Assembly (NCBI GenBank): GCA_014773175.1
Contig: VXCM01002574.1
Location: forward strand, 54,047-118,046
DNA from: Lucifuga dentata
Lineage: Eukaryota > Chordata > Actinopteri > Ophidiiformes > Bythitidae
Length of the DNA: 64,000 bases
Direction: 5' to 3'
Positions 23,301 to 36,795 of this stretch are shown piece after piece. Position numbers and translations under genes: made by a program. Below the pieces are notes generated by a model. That model saw nothing but the letters and a program-made list of their open reading frames with translations. It was not told where the DNA came from and did no database searches. The number at the start of each line of letters is the position of its first letter. Position 1 is the first letter of the stretch.

Positions 23301-26300
23301 CTCCTCCCTCTCATCCCCAACTTCCTCCATCCCCTCTCTTGTCTGGTGATTCAATATTCACACGGTTAGATCAGTGTGTTCTCTTGATGTCACTCTGAGA
23401 AGGATGGCTGTCAGTCTTTCCTCATTTCTGCCACCACTTCTCTCACTCTGTCTTCCCCATCTCTTCCTTGCTGTCTCTCATCTGTCTTTTTGTTCTTTTC
23501 AGCTCTGTCACCCTTGGCCTTTTCTCTCCAGGCTCCCCACTAAATCAGCTATCAGCCAATGTTCCAAACTAGCTGCTGCAACTGCAAAATATAGTTGAAT
23601 TAACTGTTTAATGGAATTTCTATCTAAGTTTTTTCTCACGTTGAGTTGCATGTCATTAACTAATACAACAATTACTTTTTAGTATCAAAAGAAAAGCAGT
23701 AGGATGGATTTTTACTGTTTACTATGCATGTCATGTCTTGATTAATGACTATCTATAATCCTGAAAACTCCAGAGGCCAAGACAATGTGCTCACAGGATT
23801 CTCTCTAATCAGTATATTTTTGTAGTCATCAAAATCACATTTCAACTTCTTCCTATGTGAAAAATTGGGAGTATAAAACTATGCTTTCAAACTTTCAAAG
23901 AAGCTACCAAACACTGTGTATGGGATTTTCTACTTTATGAAACATTAAAAGGTCCATCTGAGTTTTGAGTGGAAAGTTAGTAAAAATATCCACTGGAGAC
24001 AGAGCTTTCGTGAAGCTGATGTTAGTGAAAATGTAAGCTAATTGCCTCAAGAGATCTCTACTTTTTATATCCATTCACCTCTAAAAGCTGAGCAGAAACT
24101 TGTCAAGCAGTCTGAAGACACATTTTAAAACTGCCTACTCACAAAACCTAATGACAAAAAGTCCTGTTGTTAACACAATGTCTCTCACCAGCTGTCCTTT
24201 GTCTTTGTTCCAGGTCATGAATACCCGGCTAACTGGTGACATTTCAGCACAAATGCCACTAAGCTAACGTCACATCTGCTGTGGTTTAGTGTTGTGACAG
24301 AATATGAGTGGACAAACAGAAGCAGAGACACGTGTCAGTTTCAGGAGGACTTACTCTCTGGCATCATGGCTGATCTGGACGTTGATGATTTGCATTGTGC
24401 TTTTCAGCTGGTGAGACAAAGAAACAGAAAGGATTGATGGGAGTAAGTGAGGCACAACTCTCAACTCCTACTTCATATAAACGATAAAGAGATTTCCTTA
24501 ATGAGATCAACCTGCAGAACAATTCATATTAAATTATGCACAAGGGACGTGGATATTTTCATGTAATGTATTGGTGGCATTGGAAAAAAAAAATCACAAG
24601 CTGATTTGGAATATTTCACTATAATATTTAATGATATTTAAAATATTTTGAAGCAATATTCATTTGACAAAACAGTAGATATCACTGGGTTAAAGGACCA
24701 TACTGGCCATTTTGCATGTTTGAGACTAATATATTCAAGTTTCATACATGTTACATTACTGACAATCATTTCCCAAAGGATTAAACCGTATTTCAGCTTT
24801 CCTGATATTTTGCAAAATGTCTTAATCTTTCAAAATCAAATATTCAAGTGATACACCCACCTTAAAAATCGATGTTTCGCCTGCTAATAGTTAAGCAGCC
24901 TTATGAAGTCACGGTACTTTAAATTTTTTGATAACTGCAGGTCTTCTTTTGGGACTATATTCCCTGGTGGAGACATACATTCACTACGCGCTTTTTATTG
25001 CACTTAAACGCTAAAATTACATTTAAAAAAAAAACAAAAAAAAAAACCTGAATACACAGGTTGTTCGCAATGATGGATTACCTATCCCAAGAAAGTTTCA
25101 ACGAGTTGATTTTAATAGCGTACCAGAATGAACTGAAACCAATGGCAGTCTGGAAGGTAGGAAAAAAAAAAAAAAATCCACTGTTCCAGTAGTATGGTTT
25201 GGGAAATGACTGTCAGTAATCTTACGTGTATGAAAATTGAATATATTAGACTCAAACATGCAAAATGGCCGGTATGGTCCTTTAATATCATCAACTTTGC
25301 TCTGTTATTGTTTGCATCTACAACTCTCATGTCACCCTTGTTTGTCACCAGTACATGATGGTAGAAGACAAAGTGACGTTTACTTAATCTTCTACCACCA
25401 TGTACTGTGGTACATCCTATGTCACTTTTCATGTTATATCACATAGTACCAATTAAAAAAAAACAAAAACAACCTGATTCTCACCTGATCAGAGAGTCCA
25501 GCGTCAAGCCAAATTGTTTTACCATCAAGATATGCTTGATATAACACATGTACACATAGATTTAGATTCATCCGTCATCTAGCCAATTCACCACAAAGGT
25601 TCATGTTATTTGTGTAGTATGGACCCAAGTTACATTTCAGTTCCACACTGGACAAGTGATAAGTAGAGCTGCATAAGAGAGGATATTTGGTTGCTGAGAG
25701 GTGAAATGACATCATGCCCCGTACACCTCTATCATTTCAACATCTCCCCTTACATACACAGACTCACTCACACATGCCGAAAATGTATTAAAAAGGGTGA
25801 CAATCAATCAGAAGGCCCCAAGATTCTATTAGATCAAAGTAATGGAAAAAAAAACTTCAAAGCAAGAAAAAGGAAAAGGTGGTAATTGGGGGCACACACT
25901 TGAATGCAAAATAATAATGCTACCTCATCAATTATACCCTCTGTGCTATTTTTTCCATGGATGAACTTTAGAAAAGTTGGGTAAAGTAAACACAGCAAGC
26001 TGTTTGAGAGTACATTTGTCTGGCAAATATCTCCTTTTGATCCCTGCATTTTCTAATGTGTTTTTACACAGTCTTTAAAGCCAAATCACAGGCCTTTATT
26101 GGCAGTGGAGAGAAGATATTAACACGCCAATCTCCAGAGGCTTGAGAGTAAATTTGGTCAGCTGTGCCAACTTAAGGCATCTGTGTCAGTGATCCCTGGA
26201 AACATGCCAGGTAGGATGACAGGCTACTATCAGGAAAGAGATATGACTGGCAACTGGCAGCAGAGCCCTTTCGACCATTAAACTCCTCATCAATATGAGC

Positions 26301-29300
26301 ACACTGCATTTGTCTGTTCACCTTACAGTCCGCCCACACTAATGTAGCTGAATGTCTCTGTCTGTGTCTTCATCCATCTATTGGTCTGCCTAAACACATT
26401 TCCGCCTAAAACAATGACTGAAGAAGCAAATCCTTTTACACTGACGGAAAACAGTTTTGATGTGGATACTGTATATTCAGCTATATTTTACAAACACTTT
26501 GATCAATTGATGTTCTAAATAATCAAAGGGCTTTTATCATAAAACACTCAGCCATATACTGTTACTCATTGTACAGAACAAGAGTCAATAATATGAATGC
26601 TTACAAACTATCCTTGACTTTCCTTTGAAAGTTTGTTCCTAATTATTTATGGGCTCAAATGAGGACACATTAGCATGTGGTTCCTTGCTGTTAAGTGAAA
26701 TACATGGAACTGCATCATAAGCAGGTAAACAAAAAAAAAAAAAAAAAAAANAAAAAAAAAAAAAAAAAAAAAATGCCTGTTCTGGTAAAGGCCGGCATTT
26801 GGTTGGTTGTCTTCAGGCAATATACTCCAGTATATTAAAAACATTTAAGACGAACAACAAACAACAGGCTGGTGAACACAAAGTGTTCAGGGTAGTCCTA
26901 AGAACTGTCTTTTGTCTTTTCTACTTCTGATACCTGGCCATAATTTTGCAGAATGTCAGGTGACTGGATGCATCAGTGGTGAGGGGACAGGCAGAATTCG
27001 AGAGGTAATGGAACAAGCAATGTTATATTTGGAGCAATCATGGCTAAGGGGAGGTATCAGAAGTAGAAAAGTTCTCCTTGGGAACCTGCACAAAGAACAC
27101 AGAAAGAACCTGATTCACCCTGGGGCCTTCATACTGCCACTGAATGTTAAAAATTGCCCAAATTTGCCATGTCATTGCTGGAAAGGGTCTCTGAATTCAA
27201 TTAACTCCACTACCCTTCAGAAATAACTCTGAAAGCTGCAGTGGAACCAGTTTGGTGGTAATGCATGCTTTTTCATTTGGTCCTACTTATTTCTAAGTGG
27301 GGTGGACACAGAACACAGAGGATCATTGAAGTTCACACTCCTCAGCAGTTAAAAATGTTCTTTCAGACTTTATTATAACCTCTTGGAATTTAGTATGAAA
27401 GCTGGAAACTAAACAGTTCAGATTGGGTGCCCTCTTGGGTGTCATGTTTTCAGAAAGAGAAAAATGCCTTAATGGTCTTACTTGGAGGAGAGAGTATAAT
27501 TGGTGAAGTACTGAATGTAAAATTGGCATCAAACCTCTTATCTCACTTCTAGTAAGACCGAAAATGAGCCTATGTCTGAGTACTCCTTTAAAGTTTATTA
27601 AGATTATTAAGAATAGATTTTGTTTTATTTATCCTATGAGGCTTTTGCATGTAACTGCATCACTTCACATCACCCATGCAAAAATCACTGCTCAGAACAG
27701 AGTTAAACAAAAGAACTTAGATCATTATAACTACCAAGAGAAATGTACTTTTTCCTTAAATTTCCTTAAATTCAAGCTACAGGCTATATCCTCTGTACTG
27801 AATATAAGACAATCCTGTTATAAAATCAATCAAACACTAAAATTATTAACCTCACTGTAAAAGAATAAGGTACTGATACATCAGGATTAAAGTGACAGGT
27901 GTTGATATGGATGGAAGGATATTAAAGCTAGCTTCAGGGAGCTATTGGGTTTGATGGCTCCAGTTGATTGCTTGAAGGTCGCTGTGTGATGAATGACAGA
28001 ATCACACAATTATCAAGAAATGGCTTTAAAATAGAAGCATAGTGTGGTAAAACCCTATTATTTCCTGCCATGGATGCTATCTCATCCATCATTGCTCTAG
28101 GAGGAGTTGGAGGAGTTGACGGGGTGGGGAGTCAGGATCTGTCCATCATATCTCCCTTTGCATCTCCTACTTATGTCCTAAAGGACAGGTCAGAAGGAGG
28201 CAAAGGACAGGGTGTGATGTAAAAAAAAAAGAAGAAAAAAGCTTGAAGGTGAAACAAATGGAGGTTACCTCTGGTGTGAGTAATGGACCACCATGCTGTA
28301 AATGAGGTCACTAGTTTACACCGTACCCTTATTCATTATAATACATCTTCACATGCAAACCTGACTCAAGCTTCCAAGTTATGATGAATGAGACCTTGGC
28401 TGACCTGACTCCGTGTCCACAGGGAATAGGCTCCAAATCACCTGAGGAGTTGCAGCACAGATGGTCATGGATACAATAGCCTTCAGTAACCACATAAAAG
28501 TCGTCCTACCGAGAAAGGAATCCCCATTCATCACATAGCAATTAATAACATCTCAAACCTGTTCAAGTCAAACCAATTCTGCTCTGTACCCCACACCCCT
28601 CCTCCTCTGCTGATCCGGGTCACCTGGTTCTCTAACTCGTCTCTTTCCCTGAAGACAGATGAAGACAGCTGCAGACTCACAGTCACACATACCCCCGAGT
28701 CTTGCCACACTTTCACTGACCTTTTCCAGGCCCTATTTTTCTTCTAAACTTTCCTTCTCCCTCTCGGGGGTGTCCTTGATACGCAAACTGCATTCATTAT
28801 TTCACCCCAAAATGTCACCAGATTCTGCAAGATCAACGAAACATCAGGCTACCCCAGGGAGCAGCTAGCTTCTGTCCAGAAGCAAGCGGAGATGTGGAGG
28901 GCATCACGGCGACATTTAGAGATGGTTTCCCAGAATTAGAATGAAAAGCCTGACTCACTCTGATTCTACAAGTCCTGACACTGTCAAAAACTCTGCTGAT
29001 ATGCTGCTTCCACACAAAAGCAAAGTAAGCCAGCCAGAAAAAGCATATATGTAATCTACTTAGCAAGGTAGAAACAATAATCTTTAATGGTGTGCAATTA
29101 GTGAGAAGGATTATAATTATGTTATATTCATGAGATTTGTAAGCAGTTAAAGTTAATCTTGTAATAATGCTGACACTGCACTCTTTTGGCAGTTGGTATA
29201 GAAGAAATGACTGTTGAACTTCTTGTTGAACTAACAGAAAATGATGCAAGACGAACCGACATAAATTGCAACTTCAGAAAACTAATGCCAGTTTCAAATT

Positions 29301-32300
29301 TGTAAATTTCACACATAATAATGATAAATATTTCCAAGTATTTATTATTGAGTTTATTTTCCAAGCCATCGCAGAGCCATCACACCACTGTCCACAGTTA
29401 TATTTTATTAGTTGCACATAGCTCAAACATTCCTTGCTTTCCATTTCTGAGACAATTGTATCCATCAACATGTATTTGGGGAAAAAAAAAAAAAAAATCA
29501 AGCAAATTTTGTAAGCTTGCTGGTATTTTTAAGTATATGTCATATTTTTTTGAGGGAATACACTACACATTTACCAAGAGACAGCTACAGTGCATTAAGC
29601 ACCATTCAACCAATTACAGATTGTAATTAAGTGGTCTGGAATGCACGTGTCCTACTTTGTTAGGGTCAGAATCCAGAAATGTCCAGGGAAACAGGAAAAT
29701 AACCTGTTTTCTCCCCATATAAAAGGATATCCTTTTCCCCCAGTAAAAGGATATTAGAGCAAGCGCTTTTAGTTACGCTATAAGCTCATAAATCCAGCCA
29801 AATACGACTGATGATTCCCTTGTGTCACGATCCTGTGAGAGTGAGATTTCACTTTAACCTTGCCTAGGCGAGAGATGAAAAATAAACGAGGAATCTGAGC
29901 CAGAATGACCTCTGAGCCGATTAGTATCTCACAATCCTGTTAGGCTGCTTCACTGATGGATGTTCATGCTCTATTCAGTTACTCTCTCCAACTCTAATTT
30001 CCTCACCTACCATCAACTATGAAAACACTTAGTGACGCAGGTCAACAGTAGCACTCGTATCTATATGCCTGTATGCACGCTAAAAAGAGGGTGCTGATAC
30101 CTACAGACATCCACACTGCTGTCTAATGAAGTGAAAGTAGCTGCCTTCTCCCCATGTACTGGTTTTCCCACTGTTCATCACACTTTATCTTCCCATTCTA
30201 CAGTCTAATTACTAGTGACCCTCAGAAACATTGTGGCCTTGGATTTAAGAGGCAGAAAGGAAACTGGGAGATTGAATTTAATCCAGCTACAAAGGAAAAG
30301 GGTGACCTTCCCTCAAGTTGGTTTAATTTGTTGTGCCCAGTGATGCAACAGGATTATAGAATTATGGCAAGGGATGGAGAAAGTTATATATGAAACATCA
30401 GCTAAAACTCCATCCTTGAAGTCATGATTCAATTCATTTATCTTGGGGATTTGAAAAAGACACAGGATAATCATTCGATCGTTGTCCCTGGTGGACAGTA
30501 AAAGAAGCAGATCAAATCAAGGGAACTAGCTCAGCTACATCAAAGGCAAATGATCCACCCTCTGGGGACCCACCATCTGTCACTCTCCCTCTCTTGCACC
30601 TGCTTATAAGGTGTCAACCCCCCCCAACCCTGACCGTACCTGCAGCTTGATGCTACGCTAAAAGAGCCGCTGGCATGTCTCTTGGCATACATGATATGTC
30701 TGTTTTCTCCACAGTTAATGAGCTAAATGATGCTGCAGAGGTCAATGTGGGCTTTAACACAATCACAGACACACATCCAATCTCTTTCTTTCCAAAGGCA
30801 TGTTATCTGCATGCATGCTGACACATAGACATGCTATCTTTAAGACATGCCACTGTCAGGATCTCCATAGTGCCACAGTGTTTTCAGCACCATTACAGTC
30901 AGGCCACTCACAGCAATCACAACACACCATCAGTGGTGCACTCATGCACCAAATCTATCCAGACTGTTCCACTTGGAAAGCCCAGCTGGGACATTCCAGC
31001 TGCAGAGTGTCTAGAATTTAGAACGCCGTGATAGGTTAGATGTCCTGTGTGTGGGAAGACTAATATAATCGATATTTTAAGGAGTTAGATTTCCTCTTGA
31101 AAGAGCGCAGGGTGGAGAGAAACAGAAAGAGAGGGCAAGCAATTTCCGTATGCATGCTGGTATTTTTAATCTATACTTCATTTAGTCCTTTCCAATGGGA
31201 ATACACTACATTAGTCATCCTCGAACCACAGCTGTCTCTGGCCTCTGAGTAAATTATACTTTTCATATGTATTATTTGTATTATCTGTGAGACATTGCTG
31301 AGACGCAACAAGTCAAAAGTTTCCACTTTCTCCCAGTAGCGAAAATGAAACCAAATGTCCGATTGCTCCTATCTGTGTCTCTTCTCTGCTCTGGTTTGGT
31401 CCAATCACATTCAGCGTCCCGTCATCTCCATGACAGCGATGGGCCCATTGGTAGTTGACAGTGTGGATTGAGAGTTCACAGCACAGCTAGTTTCGTGGTA
31501 TTCCCAGTTCCCGGTAAAAATTAGGATCCCAATCCGACCCTGGCTTGACTGACCTTAATAAACAGACCTTTGTCTTATTGACNAAAAATTAGGATCCCAA
31601 TCCGACCCTGGCTTGACTGACCTTAATAAACAGACCTTTGTCTTATTGACAAGTTACTTTGTGGACCTTTAAGATTTGTTTTTGATTACCCCTGCACTAC
31701 ATGCTTGAAACATGGTTAGAATTATCATGTAGCATATAACTGGACACAGGCACAGTGCCTTGAGGGACCATCATGCTGTTCAACCAATTACAGATTGTGG
31801 TAATAACGCCACTGAATGACACATCTTTCTCTTTGCTTCATCTTGTTTAGGATCAGACAGTTCACTGTCCTGGAAAATCACCAATTAAATCTCCCCCCCC
31901 ATCTATGTGACCCATATTTTAGTCATCGTAACGTTGATTTCATATTGACTAAATTGACACTGTATCACTGATTATTTGCTGTTCATATTATTCTGTAATG
32001 TTTCCTTGTTTTTGATCTTTGTAATTTACCTGGTTTCTACACCTGCAGCTCCTATTGCATCACCTGGTCATTTGAGGAGAGGAAATCTCTCTTTGAATAG
32101 CCTCTCCCGAGGTTTCTTCCAGTTTTCTTATACAATAGGTTTTAGGGAGTATTTCCTCATCTTCTGAGAGAGTTTGGGTTGGGTTGGAAACCACTAATGT
32201 GTGTGGGTCTGTAAAGTCCTTTGAGACATTATATGTGATACTGGGCTACACAAATAAACTTGACGTAAACTTGACTTAAAACCAAAGTAACCTAATTCTA

Positions 32301-35300
32301 TCAGTAAGAAGGACATTAGAGCAAAAACGTTTAGGAAGCATGTAGAGAGGACTATGGGGAGATGAACAACAGTGTTATGTTTCAAATTTGAACTGAGCAC
32401 CAACAACATGTATCTCAACTCTGGAACTTCATGTCAATCTACAGTAGTTGATTGCATCACAGGCCACTATGAAATGTTTATTTACATCTTATTTAGTATT
32501 TTTATCCTTGTAAACTTTTATTTCATTCTATTTCACTGTACCATGTCGCTTGCATTTAATTCACTTTATACTGTGCTTTCACATACAGAATTTATATGAC
32601 TTATCAATCTGTTGGGGATTAAACATAAATGCATGTTTCAAAGAGTTGGCTTAGACACATTAAAAAATCTCATTCTCAGGAGACAAGAAAAAACTGGATA
32701 GTTTCAATAATCTGATTCCACCACCTAAAAAAATTAAGAATCCATACAGTGCACGTCTGATTATGGGTGCAGTATCTTTTGTCTCAACTTAGGTAGTTAA
32801 TGTAAGTCAGCAAGCCTGAAAATGGCCCATTAGCAGGACCTCAAATTCAATGAAATTATTATTGAGGACTCTGTAACCACAATGACTGAAAGCCAAGTTT
32901 GTGGTCTGGCTGTGTGACAGCTTGCTGGTCAGTAGATAAAAACATATGATTTAAGATTATGCCTGTTAGGATAAATTTTGTTCTTAGTGTTAATAGTTAT
33001 ATTTGTATGTAAATAGTGATGCTGCTTATTGTTCATTGCTCATTAAAATGTCTTTTAATCAGAAACTGAAGATAAAGTGTTGCTGAATGTTGTGTTTCCT
33101 TACTATATGCTCAGGATTAAAACTAACTAACCAACCAGACTAACATACTCAGCTTCATCAGAAATTCCAGCAAAGACCAATGAATGCAATGAATGGAATT
33201 ACACTATGAATTAAGGATAATAATGATGGTGAGGATCCAAAGCGCTCTGCTATCTCACAGAAATATCAGTCAGAGAATCACAGCACAGCCTACACACAAA
33301 TTAAAAAAAAACAAAAAAAAAACTGCTCTATACTGTGCATGCATATATAATTTTAAGTAAAAGATGATCTGTGTGTGAATATGAGAGTAAAGAGCCATAG
33401 GAGCATAGAGGAAAAGGACAGCTGTAAATGTATTGACAACATTGTGTGAGGTGAGACAAAGACAGAAGATGAAACGCTTAGAAATGTCAGCCATTAACTT
33501 TTAGAAACTAGAGAGAAATAAAGACCTGCAATTTGGCTAAGTTGAACGACTGTAAAACATGGCACTGTGCTGAATATACAAAAAGTTAATGCTGACAAAA
33601 CTGCTATTGTGCATCAAGATAACAGGTAAGCTCTGCAACTAGTAACATTCATTCAATTCCAATGTTATCAGTAAAGCTGTGGAAATGGTACAAATACTTA
33701 AATTCTTCAAAAATACGCATCCCCACACATTCACTCCTCCACTCACATATTCCATTGAGACTTACTACTTGGTTGCGTGTACGGTGGTAGGGCTGGATGA
33801 CGGGTAAACCCAAGGGCGTCACCCACTGCACAGTGCGGCCGGACTTGGAGATGAGCCTGGCACTCTCTGTTAGCCAATCCTGCAACACAAGGATGCTATC
33901 AGAGGTAAAGTGAACACTTCAGGGCATTCTTGTAAGTGTGCTTGTGTGCGAGCAATCAAGTGTAAATCAGCGAGGTCAGACAGTTGGCTGATGAAATTTT
34001 CATGTTCTGCTGGATAAAGAACTTAATAAATCAACCTTTAAAAATACAGACACTGTGACTCATTTGGAAGACGCTTTTCTGCATCAACACATAATCATAT
34101 TATATATAAAATATATATATATAATGTATTGAATATTGTTGTTCTGCAAACAACTAACCAACTTACTAAGTTGCCAACTTACTAAGGAGGTTGTTGCTTA
34201 CTCTGAAAACTGCAAGTGCAACTCTGAAAACTGCAAGTGCAACAGTGCTGTTTGCATAAGTGTCTGGCACAGTTTATCGCCAAAAAAAAAGAAACCTTTA
34301 AAAACCACAAATAGCTCCTCACACATACAGTCTGTAGGAAAGATAAATATGTCCAAATAACTCGGGGTAGCAGTCTGGCCCAAAGCTGCTCCATTTATCA
34401 TCCATTCAGCCGGCCTGACTTCCTCTCCCTGGTCTCTCCTTTCTTTTTCTCTCCTCCCTCTAGTCTACTCCCAGGCTCAATGAAATGAAGATAGCATGAG
34501 AGCAAAGAAATGGAACAGAGAGATTAAGTAGCTAGATAGCTAGAGATTGGCTGATCAATCAACAGATTGATAAGAGGCAGACAGAAAGAGAAAGTGAGGA
34601 GTGAGAGCACAGTTCAGAGAGAATGAATAGCAATGTATGTTGACAGAGTAAATGTGGGATGTACATACAAAGTAAGAGAGATGAGGGATGGCAGCACTGG
34701 TGATTGATCAACTACCCCCATCTCACTCATACTTCAAACCACTGCTGCAAAATGCAAGAGGATATGACCTATTTAACATCTGCAGTTGCACACGCACACA
34801 GGAGCACCAGGTCGGTGCCAAGGAATGATAGAAAGGGGATTTTTCATCTCATACTGGGTCGTCCCCACACATTCCCCAAAGGAGACACACCAACAGTGGG
34901 TGGTAGCTCCATTAGGTAACCAGACTCCTCTCAGCAAGTGGAGATAATGCACAATCCCCTACAAGGTGCATTTTCACAATCTATAAATTGAGTCTCTGTG
35001 ATTAATGAGCATCTATGCCAGGGTAATAGCGTAGTAAAATTGTCATTAATAACAATAAAATCATGCTATATTTAGTAGTAGTGGGTCAGTTGTCAGAAAT
35101 AGCTGTTACTCTGTCTATACCATGTATCTTGGATAAACAGAAAAAGCTTGTGTGTTGCATTTCAGCATCAGGTGCTGTAAGTGTGACTGAAGGGAAACTC
35201 ACAATTTGATGCAAATAGTTTCAGCTGGGGAACTTGAAAAGTAGGATAAACTACTAGAAGTGCAAGTACCGTAATTAAATAAAAACCTAAATGTTAGCTC

Positions 35301-36754
35301 TGTTACATGCAATTAATAATTATACTAGTGATGTGTTTGATGGGATGTATTGTATGTTTATTATTTTTTTTAATGCATGCAGGTATAATGAACTCACCTG
35401 GATCTCTCTGGTCCCTGTGAACATTTCCTTTAAACCACTGAACACCAGACGCACCAGGTAATGGGACGCATCCCATACATGCTCCTGGAAACACAAGAAA
35501 TGACTGTTTTTGTACACTTCAGACTATATGGTCTAACTTAATTAAAAACAAAGAAATATAAAGGATTTTCCAGTTTGTAATTGTTAGGGATCAAATGTAT
35601 TACATAAATGAAATTGAAGACAGTGGCAGTGCTGAAGGAAAGTCCTTTGTCATTACAATGATATGATCTCCTCCTTGGTCATCTTATCAACAAGCTGCTC
35701 ATCCCTTATCCATCCCACCCCAATCAGTCACAATTACATCTCCTGGTAATTTCCTGTTTAAACAATTAGGAACATTACACAGAAGTAATTTAAACGCAGA
35801 GTTGCAGGCTGTGAGATGGTAGATACACTGAAAGCAGTATCATGCCCATCGCATCTATACAGAAAATGAGATTAATTACAATTATTGTAAGGAACTATAT
35901 GGCAGTTTGACAGATATCAAGCAGTACATAACTGTAAGAAGATTAATGTTTCCATTCTGCTTCCATGATGTCATTGGATATAATATGTTTTCCCATCAGA
36001 GAACCAAATGTCTAACCAAATGGAGGTGAAATTGTTAAAAAAAAAGATACACAGACGCTATGAATAGAAGACACTAAATACGCTTCCCCACAAGACACAA
36101 GGCAATGTTTTACTGCATTACAATGATACAGACTTGAAAAGCTTCTCCTCTTTCTCTATGCAGGGGCAAGAGGAGAAGCAAGAGGAAACAATGTGAGACT
36201 CAATATCAAGGTTGCAGTTACTGAAATCCCTTTGGGTGCACAATCAAGCTAGCTGAAAATGCTTACGGCTACTGTCACTGTGGTGATAAATGCTTTCATG
36301 CACATGCAGAAAACACTGGGGTAATGAAAAGCTCTATGTAGGATTAATATTGAAAATGTATAGTCTAGATCTGCTGAGAGAATTTTGTTACAGAAGACCC
36401 AAAGACAGAAAACCCTGTGCTAACAGGCCACTCTGTCTTACCACGCTGATACCAGGCTAAAAATAAAACGGTGTGCAGGGGAAGGGAACCCCCTCCATCA
36501 TTCTCAACACCTCCCACCCTCCACCCTGCACCCCTACCTTGGGGAACTCATCAATCTCTTTGAGTCTTTTCTCTATCTGGAGGCGTCCCCCGTAGCGTGT
36601 GACCCCATATACCACAGTCATCACAGTCTGCTTGACCACCTTCCTGCTGATGAAGCCCTCCAGGACCTGAGCGATCTTCAGACCATTCTCTGCATCCCGC
36701 GCCCTGAACCTTTCCACCTGAGACCCAAGGTCATGTCAGACATGTGTACACGCG

Positions 36755-36795
<41 letters not shown>

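Larger units (their letters stand above)
24408..33765 (-). other. POLRMT intron 15 (9.4 kb)
   Basis: Largest intron of the gene. It holds a full-length TTAA MITE (24.7-25.3 kb), an adjacent hairpin (25.35 kb), an A-run broken by an N (26.75 kb), an inverted repeat (26.9-27.1 kb), two related repeats (29.5 and 31.2-31.9 kb), an assembly duplication (31.5 kb) and a LINE tail (32.1 kb). From 27.6 to 29.4 kb and from 32.6 to 33.7 kb I see nothing beyond simple sequence. Confidence 0.85.

Noticed and set aside
34182..34401. Cys-rich frames with repeated motifs that look like a small secreted peptide
   Set aside because: The repetition is a 21-bp DNA duplication read in two frames; no signal peptide or conservation argument.
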